A stretch of 64,000 nt of DNA from Anaerofilum hominis (GCF_014287275.1 NZ_JACONZ010000001.1:558001-622000); one strand, 5' to 3'. Positions 28,560 through 36,353 are shown, counted from the first letter of the stretch. A program made the numbers and translations. The notes: a model not told the origin generated them from the sequence alone.

Positions 28560-28800
28560 CATTTTATAGTCATGACCTCCGGCTAAGGCGGAAGCCTGAT
28601 CAAGCCCTGAAAGGGCATTTTACCGGCGGACATCTAAAGATGTACTGAATTATCTTTTTCTTGCATCAACTTCTCGGCCCCCCCGTAAGCGGACACAAGC
28701 CCATCTCCCCAAGCCGTTGCTGCTCGGCAGGCTGCTATGTCAGCAACTCGCTTCGCTCGATACTTGAAGCGAAAGCTTTTTGCGCGGCACCTCCACCGGC
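28560..28800 (-). mobile_element. Decayed IS200/IS605-type right end with tnpB tail (tentative)
   Basis: Read on the minus strand, 28800-28626 gives an open tail ending ATAWGDGLVSAYGG then AEKLMQEKDNSVHL and a stop, which resembles the C-termini I recall for Firmicutes TnpB. It is followed by three hairpins: ACATCT-AA-AGATGT type near 28630-28645, GCCCT-GAA-AGGGC at 28603-28615, and TCCG-(7)-CGGA near 28578-28592, then GGAGGTCATGACTATAAAA. That order fits the right end and omega-RNA region of an IS605-like element. No zinc-finger or RuvC part of TnpB remains, and GC content dips here. The identification rests on memory of family features. Confidence 0.42.
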
Positions 28801-28825
28801 ATAGCCCGTGGTTTCCCTAACCAAT

Positions 28826-28860
28826 AAGAGACGGCCCCTGTGGGACAGGGGCCGTCTCTT
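28826..28860. terminator. Perfect 16-bp hairpin, possible bidirectional terminator
   Basis: AAGAGACGGCCCCTGT (28826-28841) and ACAGGGGCCGTCTCTT (28845-28860) pair perfectly around GGG. Neither side has a long T run, so termination is plausible but unproven. The flanking 28.1-28.55 kb and 28.87-29.15 kb stretches contain no gene I can support. Confidence 0.5.
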
Positions 28861-29159
28861 GGAAATCCGCTCCGGCTGCCGGAAAGCTGTAAAAGCGGGT
28901 GATCATGACGATCATCAAGATGAATTTTCCAGTGCCACGACAGAGAACCGCAGTTCCGCGCCCCGCATCCACGCGGCAGGAAGCCCGCAGCAGGCCGATC
29001 TGCCCATCCCCCCACTGTGCCCGCGCTCAAGACAGCCGCGGGCCATTTCCAGAGGCCGGACGGCCTGCGTTCAGGACACTGAATAAAAATCAGCAGAGCA
29101 GCAAAAGCTGCCCCTCTCTTTTCACCTTTTCGGGGCCGCGCCCGCCGCCCGGCGGCTTC

Positions 29160-29828
29160 TCAATAGCCGTCGGACGCGTCCTGTTTGTCAAAAATTTTGA
29201 TCGCGCTGCTGGTGCCCAGGCGGTCAGCCCCCAGCGCGAGGAAGCGTTCCATATCCTCCACCGTGCGGATGCCGCCCGCCGCCTTGATGCGGCAGCGCCC
29301 GTCCACGCAGCGGGCAAACAGCGCGATATCGTCAAAGGTCGCCCCGCCGGTGGAAAACCCGGTGCTGGTCTTGATAAAATCCGCCCCCGCTTCACAGACC
29401 ACGTCGCACATGAGCACTTTCTCCGCTTCCGTCAGCAGGCAGGTCTCGATGATGACCTTGAGCACCTTGTCGCCCACCGCCGCTTTCACGGCGCGTATCT
29501 CCTCCCGCACGGCATCCACTTCTCCGGCCTTGAGCGCGCCGATATTGATGACCATGTCAAACTCCGACGCGCCGTCCGCCAGCGCCTGTTTCGCCTCAAA
29601 CACTTTTGCGGCGGTGCTCATCGCCCCCAGCGGAAAGCCGATCACCGTGCACACCGGCACCCGCCCCTGCAGATACTGCGCCGCGCGCTGCACAAAGCCC
29701 GAATTGATGCAGACCGACGCCGTGCGGTTCTCCAGCGCCTCGTCACAGAGCGCGCGGATGTCCTGCCAGCGCGCCTCCGGTTTCAGCAGTGTGTGATCCA
29801 CCCTTGCAAGGATCTCTTCCCTTGTCAT
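29160..29828 (-). CDS. deoC: Deoxyribose-phosphate aldolase
   Basis: Cleaves 2-deoxyribose-5-phosphate to glyceraldehyde-3-phosphate and acetaldehyde in deoxynucleoside salvage. The 222-residue TIM-barrel starts MTREEILARVDHTLLKPEA and shows VCTVIGFPLGAMSTAAKVFE, EFDMVINIGALKAG, the Schiff-base lysine in DFIKTSTGFSTGGAT and IKAAGGIRTVEDM. The start at 29828 has an AAGGGGACGG sequence upstream. A longer in-frame reading crosses the tRNA gene and is rejected. It stands alone without deoABD. Confidence 0.96.
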   Translation of the reverse strand: MTREEILARVDHTLLKPEARWQDIRALCDEALENRTASVCINSGFVQRAAQYLQGRVPVCTVIGFPLGAMSTAAKVFEAKQALADGASEFDMVINIGALKAGEVDAVREEIRAVKAAVGDKVLKVIIETCLLTEAEKVLMCDVVCEAGADFIKTSTGFSTGGATFDDIALFARCVDGRCRIKAAGGIRTVEDMERFLALGADRLGTSSAIKIFDKQDASDGY

Positions 29829-29956
29829 AAGTGCCGTCCCCTTTCGTTTCGCCGCGCCCGGCGCGGCCTCTTTGTTCTCATTGTAATGCCGGCCCCTCCC
29901 GCGCGTCAAGCGGCCGTTGACAACCCTGCGGTAAACTGATAAACTGAAAACCGTCC

Positions 29957-30038
29957 GCGGGAGTGGCGGAATGGCAGACGCGCCGGTCTTAGGAGCCGGT
30001 ACTTCGGTGTGTGGGTTCAAGTCCCATCTCCCGCACCA
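29957..30038 (+). tRNA. tRNA-Leu (UAG)
   Basis: The acceptor stem pairs GCGGGAG (29957-29963) with CTCCCGC (30028-30034), followed by the discriminator A and an encoded CCA ending at 30038. The anticodon loop is CTTAGGA with TAG at 29990-29992; the long variable arm TACTTCGGTGTG and T-arm TGGGTTCAAGTCCCA confirm a class II leucine tRNA. Its 3' end is the left boundary of an AT-rich island. Confidence 0.95.
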
Positions 30039-30046
30039 AAAAAGAA
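30026..30046 (+). repeat. Left direct repeat (tRNA 3' end), attL-like
   Basis: ATCTCCCGCACC followed by AAAAAAGAA. It recurs at 31143-31163 with two changes (CCCG to CCTG, CCA to CCT). Similarity continues into the downstream terminator hairpin. Confidence 0.75.
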
Positions 30047-30084
30047 GGAATTTTGTCGAATGACAAAATTCTTTCTTCTTTTTT
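30041..30084 (+). terminator. Terminator after tRNA-Leu
   Basis: AAGAAGGAATTTTGTC pairs with GACAAAATTCTTTCTT around GAAT, followed by a T run to 30084. Confidence 0.85.
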
Positions 30085-30261
30085 CGCAAGTTTCCGCGTT
30101 CTACTGCTCATGAACAAAAATATGGAAGGTTTTGTTATATCCGAAAACGCAATTGAGATTCTTAAGAAATACAGTACAAAATCAATTTAGTTCCATAAAC
30201 CTTAAAGTCTTTGCATACTGCCGGGTTATCTTCAGCCATAAAGTGTAAAAAGAAAACATAT

Positions 30262-30290
30262 TTCAAATGGATCAGAGGGTGGGGTATAAT
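30262..30290 (+). promoter_or_regulatory. Promoter of the island gene
   Basis: TTCAAA (30262-30267), 17-base spacer, TATAAT (30285-30290), 50 bases before the start codon. Confidence 0.65.
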
Positions 30291-30340
30291 TAAGTAAAAT
30301 CTATTTAATAAAATCTGAGTATTCCCTATAGGAGATTGGA

Positions 30341-31099
30341 ATGAAAAGAAATAATGAGTTATTAACCGCAATAAACAAATACTTTTCATCCGAAGATGGA
30401 ACAAACATATATTACCAGGGGGCAGGCACTGCAATAAAAAAATTTGCTAATATATTTCTATCTGGAGAACGCTTTATTGATGATGCTCCTGATTTGTTCA
30501 TTTGCAAAAATAATACAGCCTTCATCACAGAGCATTTCGAATTTGATTGCTACAGAGTCACACGGAAAGGGAGTCAGAGCAGAAGAGAGCAAAGCCGAAT
30601 AGACCGATTAGAGAAAAAAATTACTCCAACAGAAGCTGGTGCCTATTTTCACGATAAGATACAGGGTTTTTCTTCATACCAAGACTATGTTCAAAATGTG
30701 TGTCGCAATTTCAACGAACATTATCTACAAATCAGTACATACAAAAAGAACTTAAAAAATCGTGGTTTAATAAGTGATTCTTTAGCAGTTAAGGTTCTTT
30801 TTTTTATCGAAGATACCTCGCCGTTAGGGAGTATGGTCGTAGACTACAGTAATGACTCTCCGTTTATTCGGCCCATCTGCCTTGGACAATGTCGAGAATT
30901 TCTATCTCTTTTAGACAATAGTCCCGATGTCAACTATGTCCTTGCTTGCTCCATGAGCGGGTCGAACAAAATAGTCTGGTTCATTGATAGAAGTGAGATA
31001 TCGGCGTATCAAAAGAAATCTATTGAGTATTCAAAAATGGAATTTCTTAATTCTGAGCCCCAGGTGTTAGGGTTTCGAATTCTAATCCCTAACGACTAA
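30341..31099 (+). CDS. Unknown island protein
   Basis: A 252-residue soluble protein I do not recognise. Codon use is AT-rich, unlike every neighbour, which supports recent transfer. The start follows TAGGAG by 6 bases. Residues about 48-70 read APDLFICKNNTAFITEHFEF, a PD...E arrangement on predicted beta strands, followed by a basic RKGSQSRREQSRIDRLEKK segment; this loosely recalls PD-(D/E)xK nucleases but the final ExK lysine is absent. The middle is charged and tyrosine-rich (KIQGFSSYQDYVQNVCRNF). No signal peptide, membrane segment or toxin-antitoxin partner is visible. As the only cargo of a tRNA-borne island, a defence or host-interaction role is possible but unproven. Confidence 0.85.
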   Translation: MKRNNELLTAINKYFSSEDGTNIYYQGAGTAIKKFANIFLSGERFIDDAPDLFICKNNTAFITEHFEFDCYRVTRKGSQSRREQSRIDRLEKKITPTEAGAYFHDKIQGFSSYQDYVQNVCRNFNEHYLQISTYKKNLKNRGLISDSLAVKVLFFIEDTSPLGSMVVDYSNDSPFIRPICLGQCREFLSLLDNSPDVNYVLACSMSGSNKIVWFIDRSEISAYQKKSIEYSKMEFLNSEPQVLGFRILIPND

Positions 31100-31142
31100 T
31101 CTCTTGAGGTCTATCATTGCTAAATGCAGAATATCGATTTTA

Positions 31143-31197
31143 ATCTCCTGCACCTAAAAAGAAAAAACTTGTCGTCGGACAAAATCCCTTTCTTTTT
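31143..31197 (+). repeat. Right direct repeat plus degenerate terminator, attR-like
   Basis: ATCTCCTGCACC then TAAAAAGAA (31143-31163) copies the tRNA-Leu 3' end with two changes. It is followed by a second hairpin with TTGTC/GACAA and a TTTCTTTTT tail (31156-31197), like the terminator after the tRNA. Between here and 31537 only the terminator at 31360 is recognisable. Confidence 0.72.
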
Positions 31198-31359
31198 AGT
31201 TCCACACCGCATCGCGCCGCCTTATCCGACCTGCTTTTATCCTTAGCCGCGCAAAGCGGGTCTGCCCCGCAAAAATCCGCCGTCTGCGGCAGGTCCCGCG
31301 CTGCGGCGCTGTGTCAAAAGTCCGCTTGCCTGCCGCCCTTTTGCTTTCCGTCGGCAATT

Positions 31360-31405
31360 AAAAAACGCATCCTGCAGCCCGGAAACCGGGACAGATGCGT
31401 TTTTT
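31360..31405 (-). terminator. Terminator after the EIIC-EAL gene
   Basis: AAAAAACGCATC (31360-31371) pairs with GATGCGTTTTTT (31394-31405), with an inner CCCGG/CCGGG stem. The T runs on both strands allow bidirectional use; it lies 130 bases past the EIIC-EAL stop. Confidence 0.8.
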
Positions 31406-31537
31406 TCTTTCAAACGGCCGCTTTTACCCTTTTGCGGGCGGACGCGCTTTCCTGTGCAAGATCTGTCCCGGGCCCTTTTCCCTATTCCCCTGCGTGCACA
31501 GCGCCTCTGCACCCGTCTGCGCGCCGGGCGATCTTTT

Positions 31538-33616
31538 TCAGGCTTTTTCCCCCGGTAAAAAGCTGGCGTCCAGCAGCGTTTCCAGCGGCACCGCAGGGCT
31601 GTACAGATATCCCTGGAAGACATTGCAGCCCAGTTCCAGCAGGGTATCGCGCATCTCCTGTGTCTCCACACATTCCGCGATCACCTGAAAGCCCAAGCTT
31701 CCCCCCAGCGCGGCGATGGAACCCACGATCTCGCGCGAGCGCTCGTTTTCCCGCACCTGGCGCACCAGCCCGCCGTCCAGCTTCACGTAGCGGAAGCGGT
31801 TGTCGCGCAGATAATTCAGCGAAGTCTGTCCCATGCTGAAATCATCGATGGCCAGATAGATGCCGTGCCTGCCAAACCGCTCGATATTGGCGGTGATATA
31901 TGGCAGATGGTCCAGCGAGGTCTCCTCCGTCACCTCCAGCACCAGGTTCTGACACACGCCGGTGCGCTCGGCCAGGCCGATGATCCGCCCGGTCAGGTCC
32001 GGGTCGTTCAGCTGTTCCGCCACGATATTTGCGGACACGTGGATCTCCTGCCCAAAACGCCGCCGCAGGGGTCCGATATCCGCGCAGACCGTGGACAGGA
32101 CGCACCAGGTCAGCTCCTCGTAACAGCCGTCCTCCTGTGCCAGCGCCACCACCAGGGGCGGATAAAGAGTTCTGTCTCCATATTGCCAGCGCAGCAGGGC
32201 CTCCGCCCCGTCCACACGTCCCCGGGCATCCACCTGCGGCTGGTAGAACACCGGGACCCGGCCGGCCGCCACATCCGCGCGCAGGCGGCCTGCCAGCCTT
32301 TTGGCCATCATTCCCAGGCTGTCGTTGCGCTCAAGATAACAGGGCTGTCGCTCATCCCGCAGCGCGCCGGCAAAATGCTCGGTCAGCTCGTCGATCAGGT
32401 ATTCTTCCTGGTCCTTTTGCAGCCGCTCCGACAGCAGCACAAAGGGGATGTAGATCAGGGTGCCCAGCACAATGCCCACCAGCTGCACCGCCGCCCCCCG
32501 CCAGGAGCCGGTGGCCAGATAGCCGCTGAAAAAGACCGGGGTAGTCCAGTTCACCGCCTGCTGGGCCATCGGCATCCAGCCCGCCGCCACCGCGCCGTAG
32601 GCCAGCAGCATGGTGGCCGCCGGGGTCAGGACAAAGGGAATGGCCAGCACCGGGTTGAGGACGATGGGCAGCCCGAACACCAGGATCTCGTTGATGTTGA
32701 ACAGCGCCAGCGGCGCAGCGGAGTAGGCCAGCCGGCGGCTGCTCTTCTGCCGTGAGACGAGCAGCAGCGCCAAAAGCAGGCAGAGGGTGGCGCCGCTGCC
32801 CCCCATGACGGCAAAGTTATCCAAAAACGATTTTGTGATCACCCCGGACGACCCCGCTGCAAACACGGTCTGGGCCACCGGGTCCAGTGCGTTGCCCCCG
32901 TGGATGCCGAATACCCATAGCAGATCCAGCAGCAGCAAAAAGACCACGCCGTTGCCCGGTTCCCTCCGCAATTCGCCAAAGGCGCGGAACAGCAGGCCGC
33001 TGATCAGGTCGTTCAGGTTGCCCACCTGAAAGAGCTTCTGCAGCAAAAGGTTGCCCAGTGCGAACACAGTCACGCACACCACCACAGGCAGGATAGAGGA
33101 CATCGAGCTGCGGAAATGGATGTCGTTGCCCGCGGCATAAGAGCGGTATTGCCGGTAAAGGCGCCCGTTCAGTGCAAAAAAGAGCCGGGTGGCCAGAATG
33201 GCGCATACCATGGCGGTAAAGACCCCGATCGTGCCAAAGCAGGACAGGTTCAGCGACCCGCTCTCGCCGCCGAACGAGGCGATAAAGCAAACGCAGGAGG
33301 TCACCATCGCCATGACCCGCAGGGTCAGGTTGCGCCCCGCCAGCGGGTCGGAGTAAAAATAGCTGATCGCCAGCACCAGATAGAGGGATAAAAACCCGGT
33401 GGTGGAATCGGTGATGAACTGCAGAAGGACAAAAAAGACCCCTCCGCCGAACGAGGCGAGGAACTCCTGATAAGCGGGCACGGGAAAATTGAGCAGAAGC
33501 AGCGCGAACGACCCCGTGAGCACCACGGGGATGACGAGCAGGAACCCTTTTTTGATCGCGCTGAGCACAGGGCTGTTTTCCATGGCGTAGAGCGCTTTGC
33601 GGATGCGGACGAGCAC
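31538..33616 (-). CDS. PTS EIIC-EAL fusion: membrane c-di-GMP phosphodiesterase
   Basis: Residues 1 to about 400 form a cellobiose/lactose-type PTS EIIC permease with about ten membrane segments and the substrate-loop strings FGIHGGNALDPV and NINEILVFGLPIVLNP. Residues about 450-685 form an EAL domain that would cleave cyclic di-GMP. Every catalytic position is kept: E472 in EALLRW, N530, E561 in EVTEE, D591-D592 in IDDFSMG, K612, E648, E651 in AECVET, and Q668. The start is a GTG at 33616 with GAAGGTG upstream (692 residues). No EIIA, EIIB or sugar hydrolase accompanies it, so EIIC may work as a sugar sensor rather than a pump. A diguanylate cyclase is transcribed divergently from the same intergenic region. 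Confidence 0.92.
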   Translation of the reverse strand: MLVRIRKALYAMENSPVLSAIKKGFLLVIPVVLTGSFALLLLNFPVPAYQEFLASFGGGVFFVLLQFITDSTTGFLSLYLVLAISYFYSDPLAGRNLTLRVMAMVTSCVCFIASFGGESGSLNLSCFGTIGVFTAMVCAILATRLFFALNGRLYRQYRSYAAGNDIHFRSSMSSILPVVVCVTVFALGNLLLQKLFQVGNLNDLISGLLFRAFGELRREPGNGVVFLLLLDLLWVFGIHGGNALDPVAQTVFAAGSSGVITKSFLDNFAVMGGSGATLCLLLALLLVSRQKSSRRLAYSAAPLALFNINEILVFGLPIVLNPVLAIPFVLTPAATMLLAYGAVAAGWMPMAQQAVNWTTPVFFSGYLATGSWRGAAVQLVGIVLGTLIYIPFVLLSERLQKDQEEYLIDELTEHFAGALRDERQPCYLERNDSLGMMAKRLAGRLRADVAAGRVPVFYQPQVDARGRVDGAEALLRWQYGDRTLYPPLVVALAQEDGCYEELTWCVLSTVCADIGPLRRRFGQEIHVSANIVAEQLNDPDLTGRIIGLAERTGVCQNLVLEVTEETSLDHLPYITANIERFGRHGIYLAIDDFSMGQTSLNYLRDNRFRYVKLDGGLVRQVRENERSREIVGSIAALGGSLGFQVIAECVETQEMRDTLLELGCNVFQGYLYSPAVPLETLLDASFLPGEKA

Positions 33617-33649
33617 GGCTTCACCTTCACTTCCCTCTCTGTGGATTCT

Positions 33650-33658
33650 ATTGTAACA
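33650..33658 (-). promoter_or_regulatory. Promoter of the EIIC-EAL gene
   Basis: Minus-strand extended -10 TGTTACAAT (TACAAT at 33655-33650), 34 bases upstream of the GTG start. The -35 is weak. Confidence 0.5.
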
Positions 33659-33787
33659 CATTGCGCCGCCGCAGGAAAGCGGAATTCCTGCGTCCTCGGC
33701 GTGCGGCGCGCTTTTGGGCCGGCCCTGCGCGGCAAAAGCGGCGGGCCGGTTTTGCCTGCCGGGATTCTTCCCTGCGGGCCGCGTTTG

Positions 33788-33796
33788 TGCTATACT
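33788..33796 (+). promoter_or_regulatory. Promoter of the membrane GGDEF gene
   Basis: Extended -10 TGCTATACT with TATACT at 33791-33796, 57 bases before the start codon. The -35 is weak. Confidence 0.55.
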
Positions 33797-33852
33797 GAAA
33801 AACAATGTTTCTGCGGGGCGCATCGCGTCCCGCCAAAAGGAGGTGCCGGCCC

Positions 33853-34998
33853 GTGGGCATCAGCTGCAGCGTGGCGCTGGATACGCTCTCCATCGTCTAT
33901 ATGCTCATCCTGCTGTACAGCCTGCGGCAGAGGGCCAGGCGCGAGCCATCGAGCCGCCGTTACTTCTGGCTCGTCGCCGCGATCTGCGTCTTTCTCTCAC
34001 TGGACATTATCTATCTGCTTTTATCCGGCCGCACTTCGCTCTGGGGGCGGGCGGCGCTGAAAGCGGTGAAAAGCCTTTATTTCTGCATAAACGCCCTGAT
34101 CGTCTGGCTGTGGACGGGATATCTCGGCCAGGTCTGCGCCCCCGACCGCCGCGGCCGTGCCCCTTTGCGCGCCGTTTTCACCTGCTTTTTCTTTGCCGAC
34201 CTGCTGCTGGTGGGGGCCGATCTCTTTACGGGTATTTTGTTCCGCATCTCCCCGCAGGGCTCTTTTCTCGTCGGCTCCCCGGCGATCTGGCTTTTCACCC
34301 TGTTCAACTACCTGAGCATTCTTCTCGCGGGCCTGCTGTTGATCCGCAGCAGAAAAAGCCTCCGGCGCGGGCAGTTCTACCCGCTTCTCCTCTTTCCTCT
34401 GCCGCCGTTTTGCGCCGAGTTGGTGCAGATCTTTTTCCGGCCCTGCTCGCTGCTGTGCACCTATGCCGTATCGGCGCTGCTCATTTTTCAGGTCTCGCAG
34501 AACGCCAGCATCTATACGGATGAACTGACGGGGCTGGCCAACCGCAGGCTGCTGGACGAATCGCTGCAGAAGTGGTTTTCCGCGCCCCGCGGCGCGCTGG
34601 TCTGCGGCATCATGATCGATTTGGACGGCCTGAAGCAGATCAACGACGCGCAGGGCCATCTCGGGGGCGACCGCGCCCTGTGCGCCATGGCGGAGACCCT
34701 CCGCTGCGTGCGGCGCAAGGGGCTGGTGGCCGCCCGGTATGGAGGCGACGAGTTCGTGCTGGCCTGGCGCGCAGGCGAAAGCAGCGATCTCTCCCGTGCA
34801 GAACAGGAGCTCGCCGCCGCCTGTCAAAAGGAGAACCTCAGCCGCCCCTTGCCGGAACAGATCTTTTTCAGCTGGGGCAGTTTCTGCTGCCGCGATACCG
34901 AAAGGCTTTCGCCCGAGGCTTTCCTGCGCGAGGCCGACGCCCGGATGTACCGGCAAAAAAGCGCCAAAAACAGGGACGCCTGCCCCGGAACGCCCTGA
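33853..34998 (+). CDS. Membrane-anchored diguanylate cyclase (GGDEF)
   Basis: Makes cyclic di-GMP from two GTP. The 381-residue protein has about six hydrophobic helices in residues 1-215 (5TM/MASE-like sensor) and a C-terminal GGDEF domain with TDELTGLANRRLLDE, the metal-binding MIDLDGLKQINDAQGH and the active-site loop RYGGDEF at 297-301. The RxxD inhibitory site is absent (RKGL at that place), so product inhibition may be weak. The start is a GTG at 33853 with GGAGGTG seven bases upstream. It is head-to-head with the EIIC-EAL phosphodiesterase. Confidence 0.9.
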   Translation: MGISCSVALDTLSIVYMLILLYSLRQRARREPSSRRYFWLVAAICVFLSLDIIYLLLSGRTSLWGRAALKAVKSLYFCINALIVWLWTGYLGQVCAPDRRGRAPLRAVFTCFFFADLLLVGADLFTGILFRISPQGSFLVGSPAIWLFTLFNYLSILLAGLLLIRSRKSLRRGQFYPLLLFPLPPFCAELVQIFFRPCSLLCTYAVSALLIFQVSQNASIYTDELTGLANRRLLDESLQKWFSAPRGALVCGIMIDLDGLKQINDAQGHLGGDRALCAMAETLRCVRRKGLVAARYGGDEFVLAWRAGESSDLSRAEQELAAACQKENLSRPLPEQIFFSWGSFCCRDTERLSPEAFLREADARMYRQKSAKNRDACPGTP

Positions 34999-35103
34999 GG
35001 GGGCAGCGGCCCTGCCGCAGACGGCCCGTTTTTGGGGCGCTCCGTCTGTTCGGCGGCTCCCGCCCCGGCGCCGCCGCTTTTTCATGTCAGGAGGAAAAGG
35101 AAG

Positions 35104-35943
35104 ATGAAAGCAGACCTGCACGTTCACTCCGTCCAGTCGGACGGCAGTTTCACCCGCGGCCGGATCCTGGCCGCAGCCGCCGGGCTGGGCATCACCCATC
35201 TCGCTTTCTGCGAGCACGACGACACCCGCTTTTACCCCGAAGCCGCGGCGCTGGGCCGCCGGGCCGGTGTAAAGGTGCTGCGCGCGGTGGAGCTGTCCGC
35301 CTGTGACCCGCAGACCGGGGTCAAGGCGCATGTACTGGGCTATCTGTTCCGCTCCACCTCTGCCATCGACGCCCTCTGCGCCCCGGTGCTGCGCCGCCGT
35401 CACGCCAACTGCCTGTGGCAGATCGAAGTGCTGCACGGGCTGGGCTACCGCATTTCGCCGCAGGATGTGCTGCCCTATGCCCAGGGCGGCACGCTGTACA
35501 AGCAGCACATCTACCAGTATCTGCTGAACAGCGGCCAAAGCGAAGCGCTGTTTGGGGAGATCAGCCGCCGCCTTTTTAAAAACGGCGGCCCCTGTGACCG
35601 GCAGATCGAGTATCCCGACGCGCGGCTTGCCGTAGCCGCCATCCGCGAGGACGGCGGCTATGCGGTGCTCGCCCATCCCGGCCAGCAGCAGAATTTCAGT
35701 CTGGTTCCGGCGCTGGTGGAGGCCGGCCTCTGCGGGCTGGAACTCTGTCACCCCTCCAACGGGGCGGCGGACCGGGCGCAGATCCGTGAGCTGGCCGCGC
35801 GCCACGGGCTGTTCTGCACCGGCGGCAGCGATTTTCACGGTGCCTATGAGGCCGGCCGCGACCGGCTGGGCGCTTTTCTCGCCCCCGGCGACTGCCCCCT
35901 GCCCCGCGTCTGCGACGCGATGGAGCAGAACGGCGGCCTTTGA
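35104..35943 (+). CDS. PHP-domain phosphoesterase
   Basis: A 279-residue metal-dependent phosphoesterase of the PHP family, TrpH/YciV-like. It starts MKADLHVHSVQSDGSFTRG (HxH metal ligands and S-D), continues with LAFCEHDDTRFYPEA, and closes with VLAHPGQQQN, LCHPSNGA and TGGSDFHGAYEAG. Family members hydrolyse 3',5'-nucleoside bisphosphates or act as 5'-3' exoribonucleases on short RNAs; which applies here is unknown. The start follows AGGAGGAAAAGGAAG. It lies 105 bases downstream of the GGDEF gene and may be co-transcribed with it. Confidence 0.9.
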   Translation: MKADLHVHSVQSDGSFTRGRILAAAAGLGITHLAFCEHDDTRFYPEAAALGRRAGVKVLRAVELSACDPQTGVKAHVLGYLFRSTSAIDALCAPVLRRRHANCLWQIEVLHGLGYRISPQDVLPYAQGGTLYKQHIYQYLLNSGQSEALFGEISRRLFKNGGPCDRQIEYPDARLAVAAIREDGGYAVLAHPGQQQNFSLVPALVEAGLCGLELCHPSNGAADRAQIRELAARHGLFCTGGSDFHGAYEAGRDRLGAFLAPGDCPLPRVCDAMEQNGGL

Positions 35944-36069
35944 CGCGCGGCGCGCGGGCCGCTGCTTTTGGTCTCTTCCGCCCGGCGCAGGCGCCTGTAA
36001 AAAAGGCCGCCGGCGCTGTTTGACCGTCCGCCGCCCTCTGCGCAGCGGCGCTGCATGTCGAAGCTCCAC

Positions 36070-36222
36070 CTCCGGGCGTAATCCGCACCAGCTCTGTACG
36101 GAATATCTGCTCACTCCAGTTTTCTTACTTAAACTTTTTATGCTTGCGCCCTGCTTTCGATCTGCCGCTATCCTTCCCTTTATCTCTTCACTGTACCGCC
36201 CCATTCCCTTTTTCCCCGACAT
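36070..36222 (-). pseudogene. Truncated transposase-type helix-turn-helix fragment
   Basis: From an ATG at 36222 with AGGAGG eight bases upstream, the first ~50 residues read GRYSEEIKGRIAADRKQGAS then IKSLSKKTGVSRYSVQSW, an IS3-like OrfA / homeodomain-like helix-turn-helix. This part has more A/T than its surroundings. Beyond about 36070 the frame stays open only because the neighbouring DNA is GC-rich; it then overlaps the PHP and GGDEF genes in antisense and has no family features. I read it as the 5' stub of an insertion-sequence gene. Confidence 0.6.
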
Positions 36223-36230
36223 TTAAAAAA

Positions 36231-36275
36231 CCTCCTGTCGTAGTTTCTATCCTACGACTGGAGGCTTTTTTATTC
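36231..36275. terminator. Bidirectional terminator hairpin
   Basis: CCTCC-T-GTCGTAG pairs with CTACGAC-T-GGAGG around TTTCTATC, with AAAAAA before and TTTTTT after. It ends the PAS-GGDEF gene on the minus strand; its GGAGG arm is also the Shine-Dalgarno of the transposase stub. The rest of 35944-36353 holds only that stub. Confidence 0.8.
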
Positions 36276-36353
36276 AATGTCTATTTCTTCTGGTTCTGTT
36301 CAGTTCATACTCTCGCCGGAGGCTTTTTTCGTTATCGTCCGCGCGGATCGCTC

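Larger units (their letters stand above)
30039..31163. mobile_element. Small AT-rich genomic island at tRNA-Leu
   Basis: The 1.1 kb between the two tRNA-end copies is strikingly AT-rich, while the sequence outside both repeats returns at once to high GC. It holds one plus-strand gene with its own promoter and no integrase. The duplication of the tRNA 3' end plus terminator at the far side is the standard footprint of tyrosine-integrase insertion, so this is either a cut-down remnant or a satellite mobilised in trans. The 300 bases before the gene hold only the terminator, the promoter and AT-rich DNA. Confidence 0.72.

Noticed and set aside
28740..29030. 96-residue minus-strand ORF over the 28.8-kb hairpin
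   Set aside because: Runs through a perfect hairpin and out of frame with the TnpB-like tail; no protein features.
30162..30434. 90-residue minus-strand ORF in the island
   Set aside because: Overlaps the promoter and start of the island gene, no ribosome-binding site, AT-rich chance frame.
30341..31099. Assigning the island protein as a restriction endonuclease
   Set aside because: The PD...E spacing is suggestive but the expected lysine of ExK is missing and no partner methylase is present.
34021..36065. Long minus-strand frame continuing the transposase stub
   Set aside because: Antisense to the GGDEF and PHP genes, which have clear catalytic motifs; only the first ~50 codons look genuine.
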